Shown: in pieces, positions 24,887 to 34,088 of the stretch
How the letters are laid out: each line of letters begins with the position of its first letter
Numbering within the stretch: position 1 is the first letter of the stretch
Assembly (NCBI GenBank): GCA_900541235.1
Contig: UQIW01000003.1
Span: 1-64,000 of the forward strand
Reading direction: 5' to 3'
Length of the DNA: 64,000 nucleotides
Origin: an uncultured Collinsella sp.
GTDB taxonomy: Bacteria > Actinomycetota > Coriobacteriia > Coriobacteriales > Coriobacteriaceae
The notes under the pieces: generated by a model
The model's database searches: none
What the model saw: the letters and a program-made list of their open reading frames with translations, nothing else
What the model was told of the DNA's origin: nothing
Made by a program: the position numbers and the translations under genes

Positions 24887-26887
24887 TTACTCATTGGGTA
24901 CGTACGTGGCCTTGGCTCGCTCGGGCGTTACATCCTGACCGCAGGAATAGCTCGAGTCGAAGGCGTGCGCAACCAAGTCGTGGGTATCCCATGCCATGCA
25001 GTCAAACTCGCCAGTATCGAGGACGATGATATAGCCCTTGCCGTCGTAGTAGAAATGATCCTCGGTGTAGTTATCGTCATCGTCGATGTTGTCTTCGGAC
25101 ACGGAATCTATATCCGGCTTTGCTGTCTTAATTGCCTGCTTGGCCTCGCTCTTGAGGGTGTCGAACGAGAGCCCATGCTGCGCAAGCGAATCCTCGAGCG
25201 AAACCTGCTCACCCGTCTTGAGGTTGTAGTACGCCGACCTCGTCACCCGTTCCGATCGATACGGAGGTTGATAGCTGTCGGTGTAGGTTCGCACGCAGGC
25301 GATATCGCCGTCAATCGAGACGATCTCGGCGGTATACATCATGGTCACGCGGCTGTCCTCGTCATCCATCGAGGCCTGCTTGCTCGCATCGAGCGTGTCC
25401 GCAACGAGCTGGACCATATCCTTGTTAAACTTGGCGACGCCCACGCCCTGGCCCTTTACCTGAGGATAGGTCCACGTAGCCGAAATCTGGCACGTATCAT
25501 CGGGGGACGGATCCAGCGGGCCTTCGCCAACCGCAGCCGTAAAGTCAACATCCTGCGTTGCGGAAACGGCCTCGTAGCTCGCCTGCGCATCGTCAGAGTC
25601 CTTCGATTTCAGCTGCTCCAGCGTCGTGGCCACCGTTGCGATGGTTTCGTTTATCGAGTCCTTATCGGAAAATAACACACCATAAACGCCAGAATAGCCA
25701 AGGTTGAATTCCCTCAGAGCAATAAGGTCCGTCATTGCCTTGAATGATTGACCATCATACCCGATGAATTTAACTTGGTATTCATGGGCAGAAGGGCCAC
25801 TTTCGCCAGAGACGTCGCTTTGTTTAATTTCCTTCCCATGGTCAAACCACTGCGTAAATCCAATATTACCCGCATATTCAGTAGCACCCAAAGTCACGCA
25901 CGCTTCCTGAGTGCCCACGATCGCCTCTGGCGTGTAGACCTTCTCAATCTTGCCATTCTTATACGCCCAGACTTCAAGATGCGCAGCGGCCGCGTTATCC
26001 GCACGGTCCACCGGTTCATCGGAATACTCAATCAGTAGCTCATCTTGGCCGTCACCATCAAAGTCAACAAGTTTTGCGTAAGCAACACCCTGGGCTCCAT
26101 ACGTATATTCATCGAACTCGACAGCTTCGCCCTCGCCGTACTTCTTCTGGTACTCGAGGATCTTGTCGGTGAACAGTTCATTTGCCGTCTTGACCGCTGC
26201 CTTGGCAGATGCCTTGGCCTCCTTCTTGGACTGCGTGAGCTCAACGCTCTTAGGGGCGTCCGAGCCCTCCTTGGTGTAGTCGACCTTCATGGTGGTCGTG
26301 CTCTTCTTTTTGCCCTTGCCCGAGGTGATGGTCATCTGGTACTTCTGGTCGGGCAGCTCGCCAAAGTCCTCCATGGCAAAGCCGTCCTCACCATCGACCT
26401 TGATGGTGTAGCTCTTGCCCTTGCCGGACACCGGCGCCAGCTCGACGGTATAACTATCGAGCTTTTTGCCCTTGCTGTTCTTAGGCAGAACCTTGGTCTC
26501 GCACGCGCAGACAACATAGCCCTTGCCGCCCGAAGTCACCTCGGACGACACGCCGATGCGCGGCACGACAACGATTGCTGCCACGATGGCGACAACGGCC
26601 ACACCGCCGATAACGGCAGCGACGATACGGCCCTTGTGCTTGGGTTTCTTAGACTGCGGCGTCGGAACAGACGGCTGAGAGGCCTCGGCAGGCTCGGTCA
26701 CAGACTCCTCATAACGAGGCTGCGCCGCCATATGAGCCGGGGCACCCTGAGGAGCGGTCGCCGGCGCGTCCCCTACCGGAAACGCCACAGGCTCCGCCTG
26801 GTCCTCAACGCCGCCCACGCGAGCGCCGCAGCTCGTACAAAACGTGGAGCCATCGGGTATCTGAGCTCCACACTTGGTGCAATACAT
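24887..26887 (-). CDS. large zinc-ribbon membrane protein with DUF3298-like end
   Basis: 666 residues from the ATG at 26887 with GGGAGA upstream; the frame continues upstream through a repeat and is not used. N-terminal ribbon MYCTKCGAQIPDG with FCTSCG (about 3-21), Pro-rich linker, one membrane segment (about 78-102), then a large extracytoplasmic part. That part contains a Lys-rich domain, a calcium-loop-like LVDFDGDGQDELLIEY (about 285-300) and a C-terminal region (TGEQVSLEDSLAQHG, YIIVLDTGEFDCMAWDTHDL) like the DUF3298/RsiV outer domain. It shares head and topology with the gene at 3768-4607. Probably a surface sensor or binding protein. Confidence 0.8.
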   Translation of the reverse strand: MYCTKCGAQIPDGSTFCTSCGARVGGVEDQAEPVAFPVGDAPATAPQGAPAHMAAQPRYEESVTEPAEASQPSVPTPQSKKPKHKGRIVAAVIGGVAVVAIVAAIVVVPRIGVSSEVTSGGKGYVVCACETKVLPKNSKGKKLDSYTVELAPVSGKGKSYTIKVDGEDGFAMEDFGELPDQKYQMTITSGKGKKKSTTTMKVDYTKEGSDAPKSVELTQSKKEAKASAKAAVKTANELFTDKILEYQKKYGEGEAVEFDEYTYGAQGVAYAKLVDFDGDGQDELLIEYSDEPVDRADNAAAAHLEVWAYKNGKIEKVYTPEAIVGTQEACVTLGATEYAGNIGFTQWFDHGKEIKQSDVSGESGPSAHEYQVKFIGYDGQSFKAMTDLIALREFNLGYSGVYGVLFSDKDSINETIATVATTLEQLKSKDSDDAQASYEAVSATQDVDFTAAVGEGPLDPSPDDTCQISATWTYPQVKGQGVGVAKFNKDMVQLVADTLDASKQASMDDEDSRVTMMYTAEIVSIDGDIACVRTYTDSYQPPYRSERVTRSAYYNLKTGEQVSLEDSLAQHGLSFDTLKSEAKQAIKTAKPDIDSVSEDNIDDDDNYTEDHFYYDGKGYIIVLDTGEFDCMAWDTHDLVAHAFDSSYSCGQDVTPERAKATYVPNE

Positions 26888-27010
26888 CGCATCTCCCGTC
26901 TCTCGTCGCAGCCGCAATGCGCCCGCGTAGTTCTTCCAACTACACCGTACGAGAGAAATCTCCATTCTTGTTGCGCAACATTGCCGCCGCAAAAAATGAT
27001 CCGCATGCGA

Positions 27011-27081
27011 CGGAGGAAAACGGATCATTCTGTAGGACCAACCCTCTGAGTGATCCGTTTTCCTCCGTCCCCTTGGGATCA
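27011..27081. repeat. palindromic repeat, GATCCGTTTTCCTCC family
   Basis: CGGAGGAAAACGGATCA (27011-27027) and TGATCCGTTTTCCTCCG (27051-27067) are exact inverted arms; CCCCTTGGGATCA follows to 27081. A longer-armed copy lies at 48514-48600 and single arms at 59881 and 60278. Confidence 0.75.
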
Positions 27082-27085
27082 AAAA

Positions 27086-27122
27086 GCCCCGCCGGGCCTT
27101 GGTAGGCGCGACGGGGCGGGCT
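27086..27122 (-). terminator. terminator of fhs
   Basis: On the minus strand a GC-rich hairpin with GCCCCG and CGGGGC arms is followed by TTTTTG. It lies 20 bases after the fhs stop. Confidence 0.8.
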
Positions 27123-27142
27123 AGCAGCTATGGACAGCAGGC

Positions 27143-28810
27143 TTAGAACAGGCCGGTGATGTTGCCGTCGTTGTCGACGTCGATGTTTTCGGCCGCGGGC
27201 ACCTTGGGCAGACCCGGCATGGTCAGAACACTGCCGGTCAGCGCGACCACAAAGTGGGCGCCGGCAGAAACCTTGAGCTCACGCACGGTGATGCGGAAGT
27301 TCTCGGGAGCGCCCAGGGCCTTGGCGTTGTCGCTAAAGCTGTACTGCGTCTTGGCGACGCACACCGGCAGGTTGCCAAAGCCGTTCTCGCGCAGCTCGGC
27401 GAGCTGGCGCTTGGCGGCCGGCGTAAAGTCAACGCCGTCGGCGCGGTAGACCTTGGTGGCAATGGCCTCGAGAGCGTCGGCCACATCGGCGCCGTCCTCA
27501 TAGGCAAACTTGAGCTCACTCGGCTGCTCAATCAGACGCATAACCTCATCGGCCAGCTCGAGCGCGCCCTCGCCGCCCTTGGCCCAGACCTCGGAAAGCT
27601 TAACGTTGACGCCGAGCTTCTGGCACTCGGACTCGATGAGCGCAAGCTCGGCCTCGGTGTCCGTCGGGAATCGGTTGATGGCGACCACGCAGGGCAGACC
27701 ATAAACGTTCTGGATGTTGTCGACGTGACGCAGCAGGTTGGGCATGCCAGCCTTGAGTGCCTCGAGATTCTCCTCGTTGAGGTCGGCCTTGGCGACGCCA
27801 CCGTTGTACTTCAGCGCACGAGCGGTCGCGACGATCACGACAGCGCTGGGGCGAACGCCCGTCATGCGGCACTTGATGTCGAGGAACTTCTCGGCACCCA
27901 GATCGGCACCGAAGCCGGCCTCGGTAATAGCGACATCGCCAAAGCGCATCGCCATACGCGTGGCCATGATAGAGTTGCAGCCGTGGGCAATGTTGGCGAA
28001 GGGACCGCCGTGGACAAACGCGGGCGTGCCCTCGAGCGTTTGCACCAGGTTGGGCTTGAGCGCGTCCTTAAGCAACGCGGCCATGGCACCCTGGGCCTTG
28101 AGGTCGCGGGCACGGACGGGCTCGCCGGCAAAGCTATAGCCGACGACAATCTCACCCAAGCGTTCCTTGAGGTCGTTGATGCTCGTAGACAGGCACAGGA
28201 TTGCCATGACCTCGGAGGCGACGGTGATGTCGAAGCCGTCCTCGCGCGGCACGCCCTGGGCCTTACCACCAATGCCATCGATAACATGGCGCAGCTGACG
28301 GTCGTTCATGTCGACGACGCGCTTCCAGGTGATGCGCTTAACGTCAATACCGAGCTGATTGCCCTGCTGGATGTGGTTGTCGAGCATGGCGGCCAGCAGG
28401 TTGTTGGCAGCACCGATGGCATGGAAGTCACCGGTAAAGTGCAGGTTGATATCCTCCATGGGGATGACCTGAGCCCAGCCGCCGCCGGCAGCACCGCCCT
28501 TTACGCCAAAGACGGGACCGAGCGAAGGCTCGCGCAGGGCCACGGCACTCTTGACGCCGCGGCGACGCAGGCCATCGGCCAGACCGATGGTCGTGGTGGT
28601 CTTGCCCTCGCCCGCAGGCGTTGGGTTGATAGCGGTCACGAGGACGAGCTTAGCCTGGTGATCAGTCGGCTCGTTGAGCAGTGAATAGTCAACCTTAGCC
28701 TTGTCGAAGCCGTACGGAATAAGGTGCTTAACGTCGACGCCGGCGTTCTTGGCCACCTCGGTAATAGGCAGCGGCGTGACAGAACGTGCGATTTCGATGT
28801 CAGTAGGCAT
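27143..28810 (-). CDS. fhs: formate-tetrahydrofolate ligase
   Basis: 555 residues from the ATG at 28810, with AAAGGAC upstream. ATP-dependent formation of 10-formyl-THF from formate and THF, cytosolic tetramer. The P-loop NPTPAGEGKTTTTIGL (about 62-77), the GAAGGGWAQVIPMEDINLH segment and FVHGGPFANIAHGCNS are all as in the family, and length is normal. It feeds the same folate pool as FchA and FolD at 53-1554, so the window holds the methyl-branch steps from formate to methylene-THF. Single gene with its own terminator. Could serve purine synthesis, serine-glycine balance or acetogenic-type reduction. Confidence 0.96.
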   Translation of the reverse strand: MPTDIEIARSVTPLPITEVAKNAGVDVKHLIPYGFDKAKVDYSLLNEPTDHQAKLVLVTAINPTPAGEGKTTTTIGLADGLRRRGVKSAVALREPSLGPVFGVKGGAAGGGWAQVIPMEDINLHFTGDFHAIGAANNLLAAMLDNHIQQGNQLGIDVKRITWKRVVDMNDRQLRHVIDGIGGKAQGVPREDGFDITVASEVMAILCLSTSINDLKERLGEIVVGYSFAGEPVRARDLKAQGAMAALLKDALKPNLVQTLEGTPAFVHGGPFANIAHGCNSIMATRMAMRFGDVAITEAGFGADLGAEKFLDIKCRMTGVRPSAVVIVATARALKYNGGVAKADLNEENLEALKAGMPNLLRHVDNIQNVYGLPCVVAINRFPTDTEAELALIESECQKLGVNVKLSEVWAKGGEGALELADEVMRLIEQPSELKFAYEDGADVADALEAIATKVYRADGVDFTPAAKRQLAELRENGFGNLPVCVAKTQYSFSDNAKALGAPENFRITVRELKVSAGAHFVVALTGSVLTMPGLPKVPAAENIDVDNDGNITGLF

Positions 28811-28954
28811 GGGCGGTCCTTTCGTTACCGAATGAGAAAAAGACCAATTCAGCATAGCACGGGCGCGCAATAGTAAAACGCCCATAACCGATGAACGGCG
28901 ATATGTTTACCCGATGCCCAGCGATAGTCCAACAGCCCGCCAAAACAAAGCGCC

Positions 28955-30022
28955 CTAAACGGTAGGTTCAATCCCCAGGTGCTCAAAGGTGCGAAGGGTT
29001 GCCTGACGGCCCTGCGGCGTACGAATCATCAACCCGCACTGCAGCAAATAGGGCTCATAGACATCCTCGAGCGTGCCCGGATCCTCGCCCACCGCGCTGG
29101 CAAGGGTCGTAAGTCCCACGGCACGACCGGAGAACGTCTTGGCGAGCGTCTCCAAAATGCGAATATCCATCCAGTCCAGACCGAGCTCATCGATCTCGAA
29201 GAACTCGAGCGCCTGGCGGCAGATATCGAGCTCGATGGGGCCGTTGCCGCGCACCTGTGCGTAATCGCGCACGCGCTTGAGCAGGCGGTTGGCAAGACGC
29301 GGCGTGCCGCGCGAACGCGAGCCGATCTCGAGCGCGCTGGGATGGTCGATCGTCACGCCCAGGATGGTTGCCGAACGCGTCACAATCTGGGCGAGCTCCT
29401 CGACCGTGTAGTAATCCAGGCGATATGAAATGCCAAAGCGGTCGCGCAACGGGCCGGTCAACATGCCTGAGCGAGTCGTTGCCGCCACCAGCGTAAACTT
29501 GGGAATATCCAGGCGAATCGAGCGCGCCGCCGGACCCTTACCGATCACGATATCGAGCGCAAAGTCCTCCATCGCGGGGTACAGGACCTCCTCGACCGAA
29601 CGGTTGAGGCGGTGGATCTCGTCGATAAACAGCACGTCACCCGGCTGCAAGTTAGTAAGGATGGCCGCCAGGTCGCCCGTGCGCGCGATGGCGGGGCCAC
29701 TCGTGGTCTTGATCTGAGCGCCCAGCTCGTTGGCGATAACGGTGGCCAGCGTGGTCTTGCCCAGGCCCGGAGGACCCGAGAAAATCACGTGGTCGAGCGT
29801 CTCGCCACGGTTCTGCGCCGCTTCGATCAACACGCGCAGGCTCTGCTTGATGTGCTCCTGGCCGCAGTAGTCGTCCAGGCGCTGGGGGCGCAAAGTGCGG
29901 TCGACATCGAGGTCCTCGGCCGTCAGCTCCGAGCCCACCATGCGCTCGCCGTGCGCCATGGATGCCGCCGGCGAGTTACCGGGCGTCGCCCACAGGTCCT
30001 GAGAGTCATCGGCTTCCCACAT
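28955..30022 (-). CDS. ruvB: Holliday junction DNA helicase subunit RuvB
   Basis: 355 residues from the ATG at 30022 (a GTG one codon earlier is also possible). AAA+ motor that drives branch migration with RuvA. Walker A GPPGLGKTTLA (about 84-94), Walker B DEIHRL (about 134-139), sensor ATTRSG and the arginine finger region GPLRDRFG are intact; a winged helix forms the C-terminus (GVGEDPGTLEDVYEPYL-like VGEDPGTLEDVYEPYLL). The start shares one base with the ruvA stop (TGATG), so the order is ruvC-ruvA-ruvB in one coupled operon. Confidence 0.97.
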   Translation of the reverse strand: MWEADDSQDLWATPGNSPAASMAHGERMVGSELTAEDLDVDRTLRPQRLDDYCGQEHIKQSLRVLIEAAQNRGETLDHVIFSGPPGLGKTTLATVIANELGAQIKTTSGPAIARTGDLAAILTNLQPGDVLFIDEIHRLNRSVEEVLYPAMEDFALDIVIGKGPAARSIRLDIPKFTLVAATTRSGMLTGPLRDRFGISYRLDYYTVEELAQIVTRSATILGVTIDHPSALEIGSRSRGTPRLANRLLKRVRDYAQVRGNGPIELDICRQALEFFEIDELGLDWMDIRILETLAKTFSGRAVGLTTLASAVGEDPGTLEDVYEPYLLQCGLMIRTPQGRQATLRTFEHLGIEPTV

Positions 30023-30642
30023 CACGCATCCATTCCGAGTCGCTTAAGCGCCGCGCCGAGCAGATCCTCGACACGCATATTCTGCCCATCATACCCGCTC
30101 AGGGCAACATCGGTCTCCTGCGGGCTAAAGCCCATGGAAAGGAGCGCCGCACGGGCATCATCGATAGCCGAGGGAGCAGCAGCGGGCACGGGCATCGCAA
30201 CCTGGCCGGGAATCACGTCGACCGGCACAAAGCCCTTATCCTTGGCAAAGGTGCTCTTGAGTTCCAGGATCAGACGCTGAGCTGTCTTTTTGCCCACACC
30301 GGGTACCTTGGCCATGCCCTTGTCGTCCTCGGCCATCACCAGCGAATACAGCTGCCCCACGGTATAGGTTGAAAGCACGGCGAGCGCCAAGCGCGGGCCA
30401 ACGCCCGAAACGGACACGAGCCGATCGAACATCGTGCGCTCATCCTTAGAGGAAAAACCGAAAAGTGTCATGGCGTCCTCGCGCACCTGCATACGCGTGT
30501 AGAGGCGGACCTCGCCACCGGGCGTCGGCAACGTGGCCGCAGTGCTGCCCGAAATGCCGAGCTCAAAGCCAACGCCCGACACATCGACGACAGCAGAGCT
30601 CATCGTGGCCTCGACAAGCGTTCCATGGAGCTGGGAAATCAT
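30022..30642 (-). CDS. ruvA: Holliday junction-binding protein RuvA
   Basis: 206 residues. Starts MISQLHGTLVEATMSSAVVD, an OB-fold domain, followed by two helix-hairpin-helix motifs (LVSVSGVGPRLALAVLS and VPGVGKKTAQRLILEL) and a C-terminal domain that contacts RuvB (ARAALLSMGFSPQETDVALS). It binds the four-way junction as tetramers. The start shares one base with the ruvC stop and the stop shares one base with the ruvB start. Length is typical. Longer open frame upstream is inside ruvC and not used. Confidence 0.96.
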   Translation of the reverse strand: MISQLHGTLVEATMSSAVVDVSGVGFELGISGSTAATLPTPGGEVRLYTRMQVREDAMTLFGFSSKDERTMFDRLVSVSGVGPRLALAVLSTYTVGQLYSLVMAEDDKGMAKVPGVGKKTAQRLILELKSTFAKDKGFVPVDVIPGQVAMPVPAAAPSAIDDARAALLSMGFSPQETDVALSGYDGQNMRVEDLLGAALKRLGMDA

Positions 30643-31163
30643 CAGTATCCGGTTCCTCTCTGTTGATAGAACTCGCCACCGGTGAGGGCGCGGGTGCGGC
30701 TGAGGTTTACGTGGCAGATGGCGCAGGCCAGGGCATCGGCGGCATGGTCGGGATGCGGGTCGTGGTCGAGCTGCGTGAGCGTGCGCACCATGTAGGCGAC
30801 CTGCCGTTTGTCCGCGGCGCCGGTGCCCACAACAGCCTGTTTGATCTGCATGGGCGTGTACTCGCCAATCTCGAGCGCGCATTCCGAAAGCGCCACGAGT
30901 GCAGCACCGCGGGCATGAGCCGTAGGGATGGCCGAGCGAACGTTGGCGCCAAAGTAAATGCTCTCGATAGCAGCGGTATCGGGGCGGTAGCGCTCCACGA
31001 CACCCTTGAGGTCGCGGGCGATATGCGACAGGCGCACCGCGAGCGGACTTCCGGCACTGGTCTCGATGCAGCCATAGGCACGGCAGCGAACCTCGCCACG
31101 ACGCTCCTCGATAATCCCCCAACCCGTATGAGCCAAACCGGGGTCAATGCCCAAGATAACCAA
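30642..31163 (-). CDS. ruvC: crossover junction endodeoxyribonuclease RuvC
   Basis: 173 residues, normal length. It resolves Holliday junctions by symmetric cuts. The first acidic residue lies in ILGIDPGLAHTGWG (about 3-16), the second in AAIESIYFGANV (about 68), and the C-terminal pair in DHDPHPDHAADALACAICH (about 140-155), matching the RNase H-like RuvC site. The start is TTG with AGGGGAGG five bases upstream. First gene of the ruvCAB operon. Confidence 0.95.
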   Translation of the reverse strand: MVILGIDPGLAHTGWGIIEERRGEVRCRAYGCIETSAGSPLAVRLSHIARDLKGVVERYRPDTAAIESIYFGANVRSAIPTAHARGAALVALSECALEIGEYTPMQIKQAVVGTGAADKRQVAYMVRTLTQLDHDPHPDHAADALACAICHVNLSRTRALTGGEFYQQRGTGY

Positions 31164-31299
31164 GCCAACCTCCCCTCGTCTTTTTCAAAGCACAAGGCAA
31201 GGCCCCGCGCACTATTCACGAACGTCTGTTCTAGAATAACACAACAGCGACCGTATCTAGCAAGCAAGGTTGAACCATAGGTTGAGCATAAGTCAGCGA

Positions 31300-31439
31300 G
31301 CGAGTCCCTGCCGTGGCAAGGTGTCACGAAAGAGGAGCGCCGCGTACTTCTGTACGCAAGCGACGGTTTGAGCGGCAGATTGCCCGGCAGGGGCTCGCGC
31401 AGCGTCGACTCGTTACGCGGTTTGGTAAAACCGCGTAAC
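31300..31439. repeat. structured intergenic element between ruvC and the NadE-like gene
   Basis: GCGAG-T-CCCTGCC (31300-31312) and following GGCAA pair with TTGCC-C-GGCAGGG-G-CTCGC (31380-31398). Inside, GCGTAC-TTCT-GTACGC (31342-31357) forms a tetraloop hairpin. Next to it GTTACGCGGTTT (31412-31423) pairs perfectly with AAACCGCGTAAC (31428-31439). It fills most of the 294-base gap 31164-31457. No coding frame here is credible. May be a repeat element or a structured RNA. Confidence 0.55.
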
Positions 31440-31457
31440 CTTGGCCCTATCCCAGAG

Positions 31458-33443
31458 TTAGTTTTGAGAGAAAAAGGGGAACTGCCTTGGATCCACCGGC
31501 GGGTGCGGCATCGGTCCGCCCTGGGGCCCACCTTGCGGGCCGCCCTGACCGCCCATCATCTTATCGATGGCGTCCTGAACCTCGCCCTCGAACTTTTTCA
31601 TTCCCTCGTGCAAACGACGCTGACCGTCCTCGGAGCGCAGCTCCTCCATTTGCTCGGGCGAAATACCCAGTAGCTCGCCCAGCACGCCCATCATCTCGTT
31701 TCGCACGCGCTCGCTCGTATCCTCGTCAGCAAAACGGCGCACCTCGGCGCGCGCCAGCGAATCGACCGTCATACGCTCCTTGCCGTTAAGCCCCAGGTCG
31801 GACCACGCGAGCATATACGGCCAGGCACGCTCGGCAAACGAACGGGCCGAGACGATCGGCGCCATCGGCAACATGCGGCGGGCAGCCTCACCCTGTCGAA
31901 CGAGCATCAGCAGCAGCGAGCAAGCCTCAGGCTTGCCAGCGGCCATCGGGATGTCGTCGAAAGCTCGATTGCGGTCCACGTGCGCCTCGAGCGCGCCATC
32001 GACCTCACCCGGCTCAAGCCCGCCGAGCAGCTGTGCCGCGCGGTCGAGCATATCGACCGGACCGTCGATCGTCGAGAGCGCTTGCGCCAGCACGCGCTCC
32101 ATGCAATCCTCCACCGCGTTGAGCGTCACGAGCTCTTGGGGCACCACGGCAGACGTGCGGTTGCGCACACGTGCCACAAACTCAAGCGTCGACAGGTACA
32201 CATCGCCAAAGGGCGCAAAGTCGCCCTGGTAGCCGCCGCAAAGCGCCGGCGCCGCCAGCGCATACTCGGTTTTGGACAGCGGGCTCAGCGCCATCGCACC
32301 CAGCTCGAGCGCCGTGTCCTCCAGCATGAGGCCCAGCGTGCGCGAGCGCAGACGCTCGGCATCGCCCGCCGACACGTCGCGATCGAGCACACGCGCCGCA
32401 TCCGGTGCATCGCGCTCGACGGTGCGAATGTGCAAACGCTCGGCGATGGCACGGACGGCGGCACAGCGGGCAGCCTCGGCCTCCTCCTGCGCCGGCGTAA
32501 AGATACGGTTGCGCCCCAGCACCAGGCCAATTACGTTACGCGAACCCAGAGCGTCAACGGCCAGCGCCGCCAGCAGGGATGACGGCAGGTCACCCTCGAG
32601 TGCCACCACAGCACGCGACGCACCGTGGGCCCGAGCGTTGTCGCGCACGGCGAGCACCAGCGCCTGCCACAACCACTCCTCGGAACGGAACTCGGGCAGT
32701 TCGTGATCTTCCAGGGCATCGAGCATCACGCCGCGCTGAATCTCCTGAACCAGCAGGCTCTCCTCAAAACACGGCGCCTGGGCCACCACGCGACCGCAGT
32801 CGTCGAGCACAAACGAACCGCCGGTATACACCGACTCGTCATAGGCACCGACCGGCGCCATGCAGGCAAACCACACGCTGCGCTTGGATGCGATCTTGCG
32901 GTAGGCGCCGCTGCGAACGGCGGCAATGGCGGCAGTCTCGCGGTCGGTCATGTCAAACGCGTTGAATTGGAAATACGCGATGAGGTCGACGCCGGTCGGC
33001 AACATCTCGAGCTCGCGGTCCAAGTCAAAAATCACGGCGATGCGCACGCCGTCCACGTCGAACACCGGCGGCGCCCAACGCGTGTCGTTGTTCTCGCCAC
33101 GCTGCAAGGCAATGCTCGAACGCGCCGGCACCACATGCCCGTCCTTGAGCATCATGTAGTCGAGCAGCGGCTGGCCTTCAAACGAAACCGCCGCGGGCAC
33201 GATGCAGATCATGTCAAGCTCCTGGATACGCTCGGCGACACCAGTCAAGCCGGCAAGCATGTCGTGCTCAAAGTCGGCAGCGCCCACCAGGCCACCGGGC
33301 ATGGCGCCCATAAAGAGCGGAGCTGGAACGCACAGCACGCGCGCTCCGCGCTCGTGGGCCAGACGAGCCTGGTCCTCGATGCGGCCGCAAATGCCCTCAA
33401 TATCACCCAGGCGCATATCGATCTGTGCAAGCGCGAGCTTCAT
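31458..33443 (-). CDS. NAD synthetase-like protein lacking catalytic motifs
   Basis: 661 residues from the ATG at 33443. The layout is that of glutamine-dependent NAD synthetase: nitrilase-like amidase domain (1 to about 240) then a synthetase domain (about 255-480). Key residues are missing. The amidase Glu (FPEL) is A41 in VPAP, and the Cys of ICED is F139 in IFDLD. The synthetase P-loop SGGxDS is replaced by EGDLPSS (283-289), though LAALAVDALG after it is family-like, and TGNKSE is SPLSKTE. A C-terminal extension ends in a GGPQGG, Pro-rich tail. It is full length without stops, so a conserved pseudoenzyme is more likely than a decayed gene. Fold assignment is by pattern; role unknown. Confidence 0.75.
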   Translation of the reverse strand: MKLALAQIDMRLGDIEGICGRIEDQARLAHERGARVLCVPAPLFMGAMPGGLVGAADFEHDMLAGLTGVAERIQELDMICIVPAAVSFEGQPLLDYMMLKDGHVVPARSSIALQRGENNDTRWAPPVFDVDGVRIAVIFDLDRELEMLPTGVDLIAYFQFNAFDMTDRETAAIAAVRSGAYRKIASKRSVWFACMAPVGAYDESVYTGGSFVLDDCGRVVAQAPCFEESLLVQEIQRGVMLDALEDHELPEFRSEEWLWQALVLAVRDNARAHGASRAVVALEGDLPSSLLAALAVDALGSRNVIGLVLGRNRIFTPAQEEAEAARCAAVRAIAERLHIRTVERDAPDAARVLDRDVSAGDAERLRSRTLGLMLEDTALELGAMALSPLSKTEYALAAPALCGGYQGDFAPFGDVYLSTLEFVARVRNRTSAVVPQELVTLNAVEDCMERVLAQALSTIDGPVDMLDRAAQLLGGLEPGEVDGALEAHVDRNRAFDDIPMAAGKPEACSLLLMLVRQGEAARRMLPMAPIVSARSFAERAWPYMLAWSDLGLNGKERMTVDSLARAEVRRFADEDTSERVRNEMMGVLGELLGISPEQMEELRSEDGQRRLHEGMKKFEGEVQDAIDKMMGGQGGPQGGPQGGPMPHPPVDPRQFPFFSQN

Positions 33444-33482
33444 GGCCCAGCCCTTTCCGTCGTAAACCATCGAAATCGTAGT

Positions 33483-33515
33483 AAAAGCGCCGGCCGCATA
33501 ATGCAGTCGGCGCTT
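33483..33515 (-). terminator. terminator of the superoxide reductase gene
   Basis: On the minus strand AAGCGCCG and CGGCGCTT pair around a 13-base loop and are followed by TTAC. Moderate strength. It lies 45 bases after the stop. Confidence 0.6.
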
Positions 33516-33560
33516 GCATGTGCATATGCTAGCTATGATACCCCGAGCGGGGACGCGCTC

Positions 33561-33923
33561 CTAGAATGTCGCGGACCACAGCCCGTGCAGGTTGCAGTAG
33601 GCATAGACGGTACCGGTCTTGGAGCCGCCCGCGAAAAACGTCGCGGGCTTCATGCCGGGCTGGAGGTAATGGACCTCCAGACGGCCCTCGGCCTCAAGGG
33701 CGATCCACTCAATGTAGTGCTCGGGCAGGCTGGGGTGCTCGACCGAGCCAACGCGTGCGCGAATCACGTGACCGTCGCGCTCGGTCTCGACGACGGGCAC
33801 GTGCTTCTCGTGCGCCGCGTCCTCAGTATTTGCGGTCAGCTCCGTGCAACCGGCAGGGGTCGCAACGCCGTCGCCAAGGGCAGCGATGAGCTTACCGTCG
33901 GGGTCCTTAAAGAATTTCGCCAT
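33561..33923 (-). CDS. superoxide reductase (neelaredoxin / desulfoferrodoxin type)
   Basis: 120 residues from the ATG at 33923 with AAAGGAG upstream. Reduces superoxide to hydrogen peroxide at a mononuclear iron site without making oxygen, as anaerobes prefer. All ligands are visible: E39-K40-H41 in HEKHVPVV, H63 and H69 in EHPSLPEHYIEW, and C110 with H113 in YCNLHG. The N-terminal rubredoxin-like four-Cys site of desulfoferrodoxin is absent; only one Cys (C26) occurs before the core. This is therefore a one-iron type. Stands alone between the helicase and NadE-like genes. Confidence 0.9.
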   Translation of the reverse strand: MAKFFKDPDGKLIAALGDGVATPAGCTELTANTEDAAHEKHVPVVETERDGHVIRARVGSVEHPSLPEHYIEWIALEAEGRLEVHYLQPGMKPATFFAGGSKTGTVYAYCNLHGLWSATF

Positions 33924-34088
33924 GATGTTCTCCTTTGCTGATGTGCCAATGTTCTTGATGGTTCTTATGCCCAAAGGCAGACAAACCATCCACGGCATTG
34001 CAAATGAACACATAACGGATCAGGCAAGCGGTCGGGCCAAAATGCGTCGACCGTCCTGTCCGCTCCAGCAGTCCCACCCCGCGCGCGG

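Noticed and set aside
30642..31122. Longer RuvA starting inside ruvC
   Set aside because: The family N-terminus MISQLHG lies at 30642 and the stop-start overlap with ruvC supports that start.
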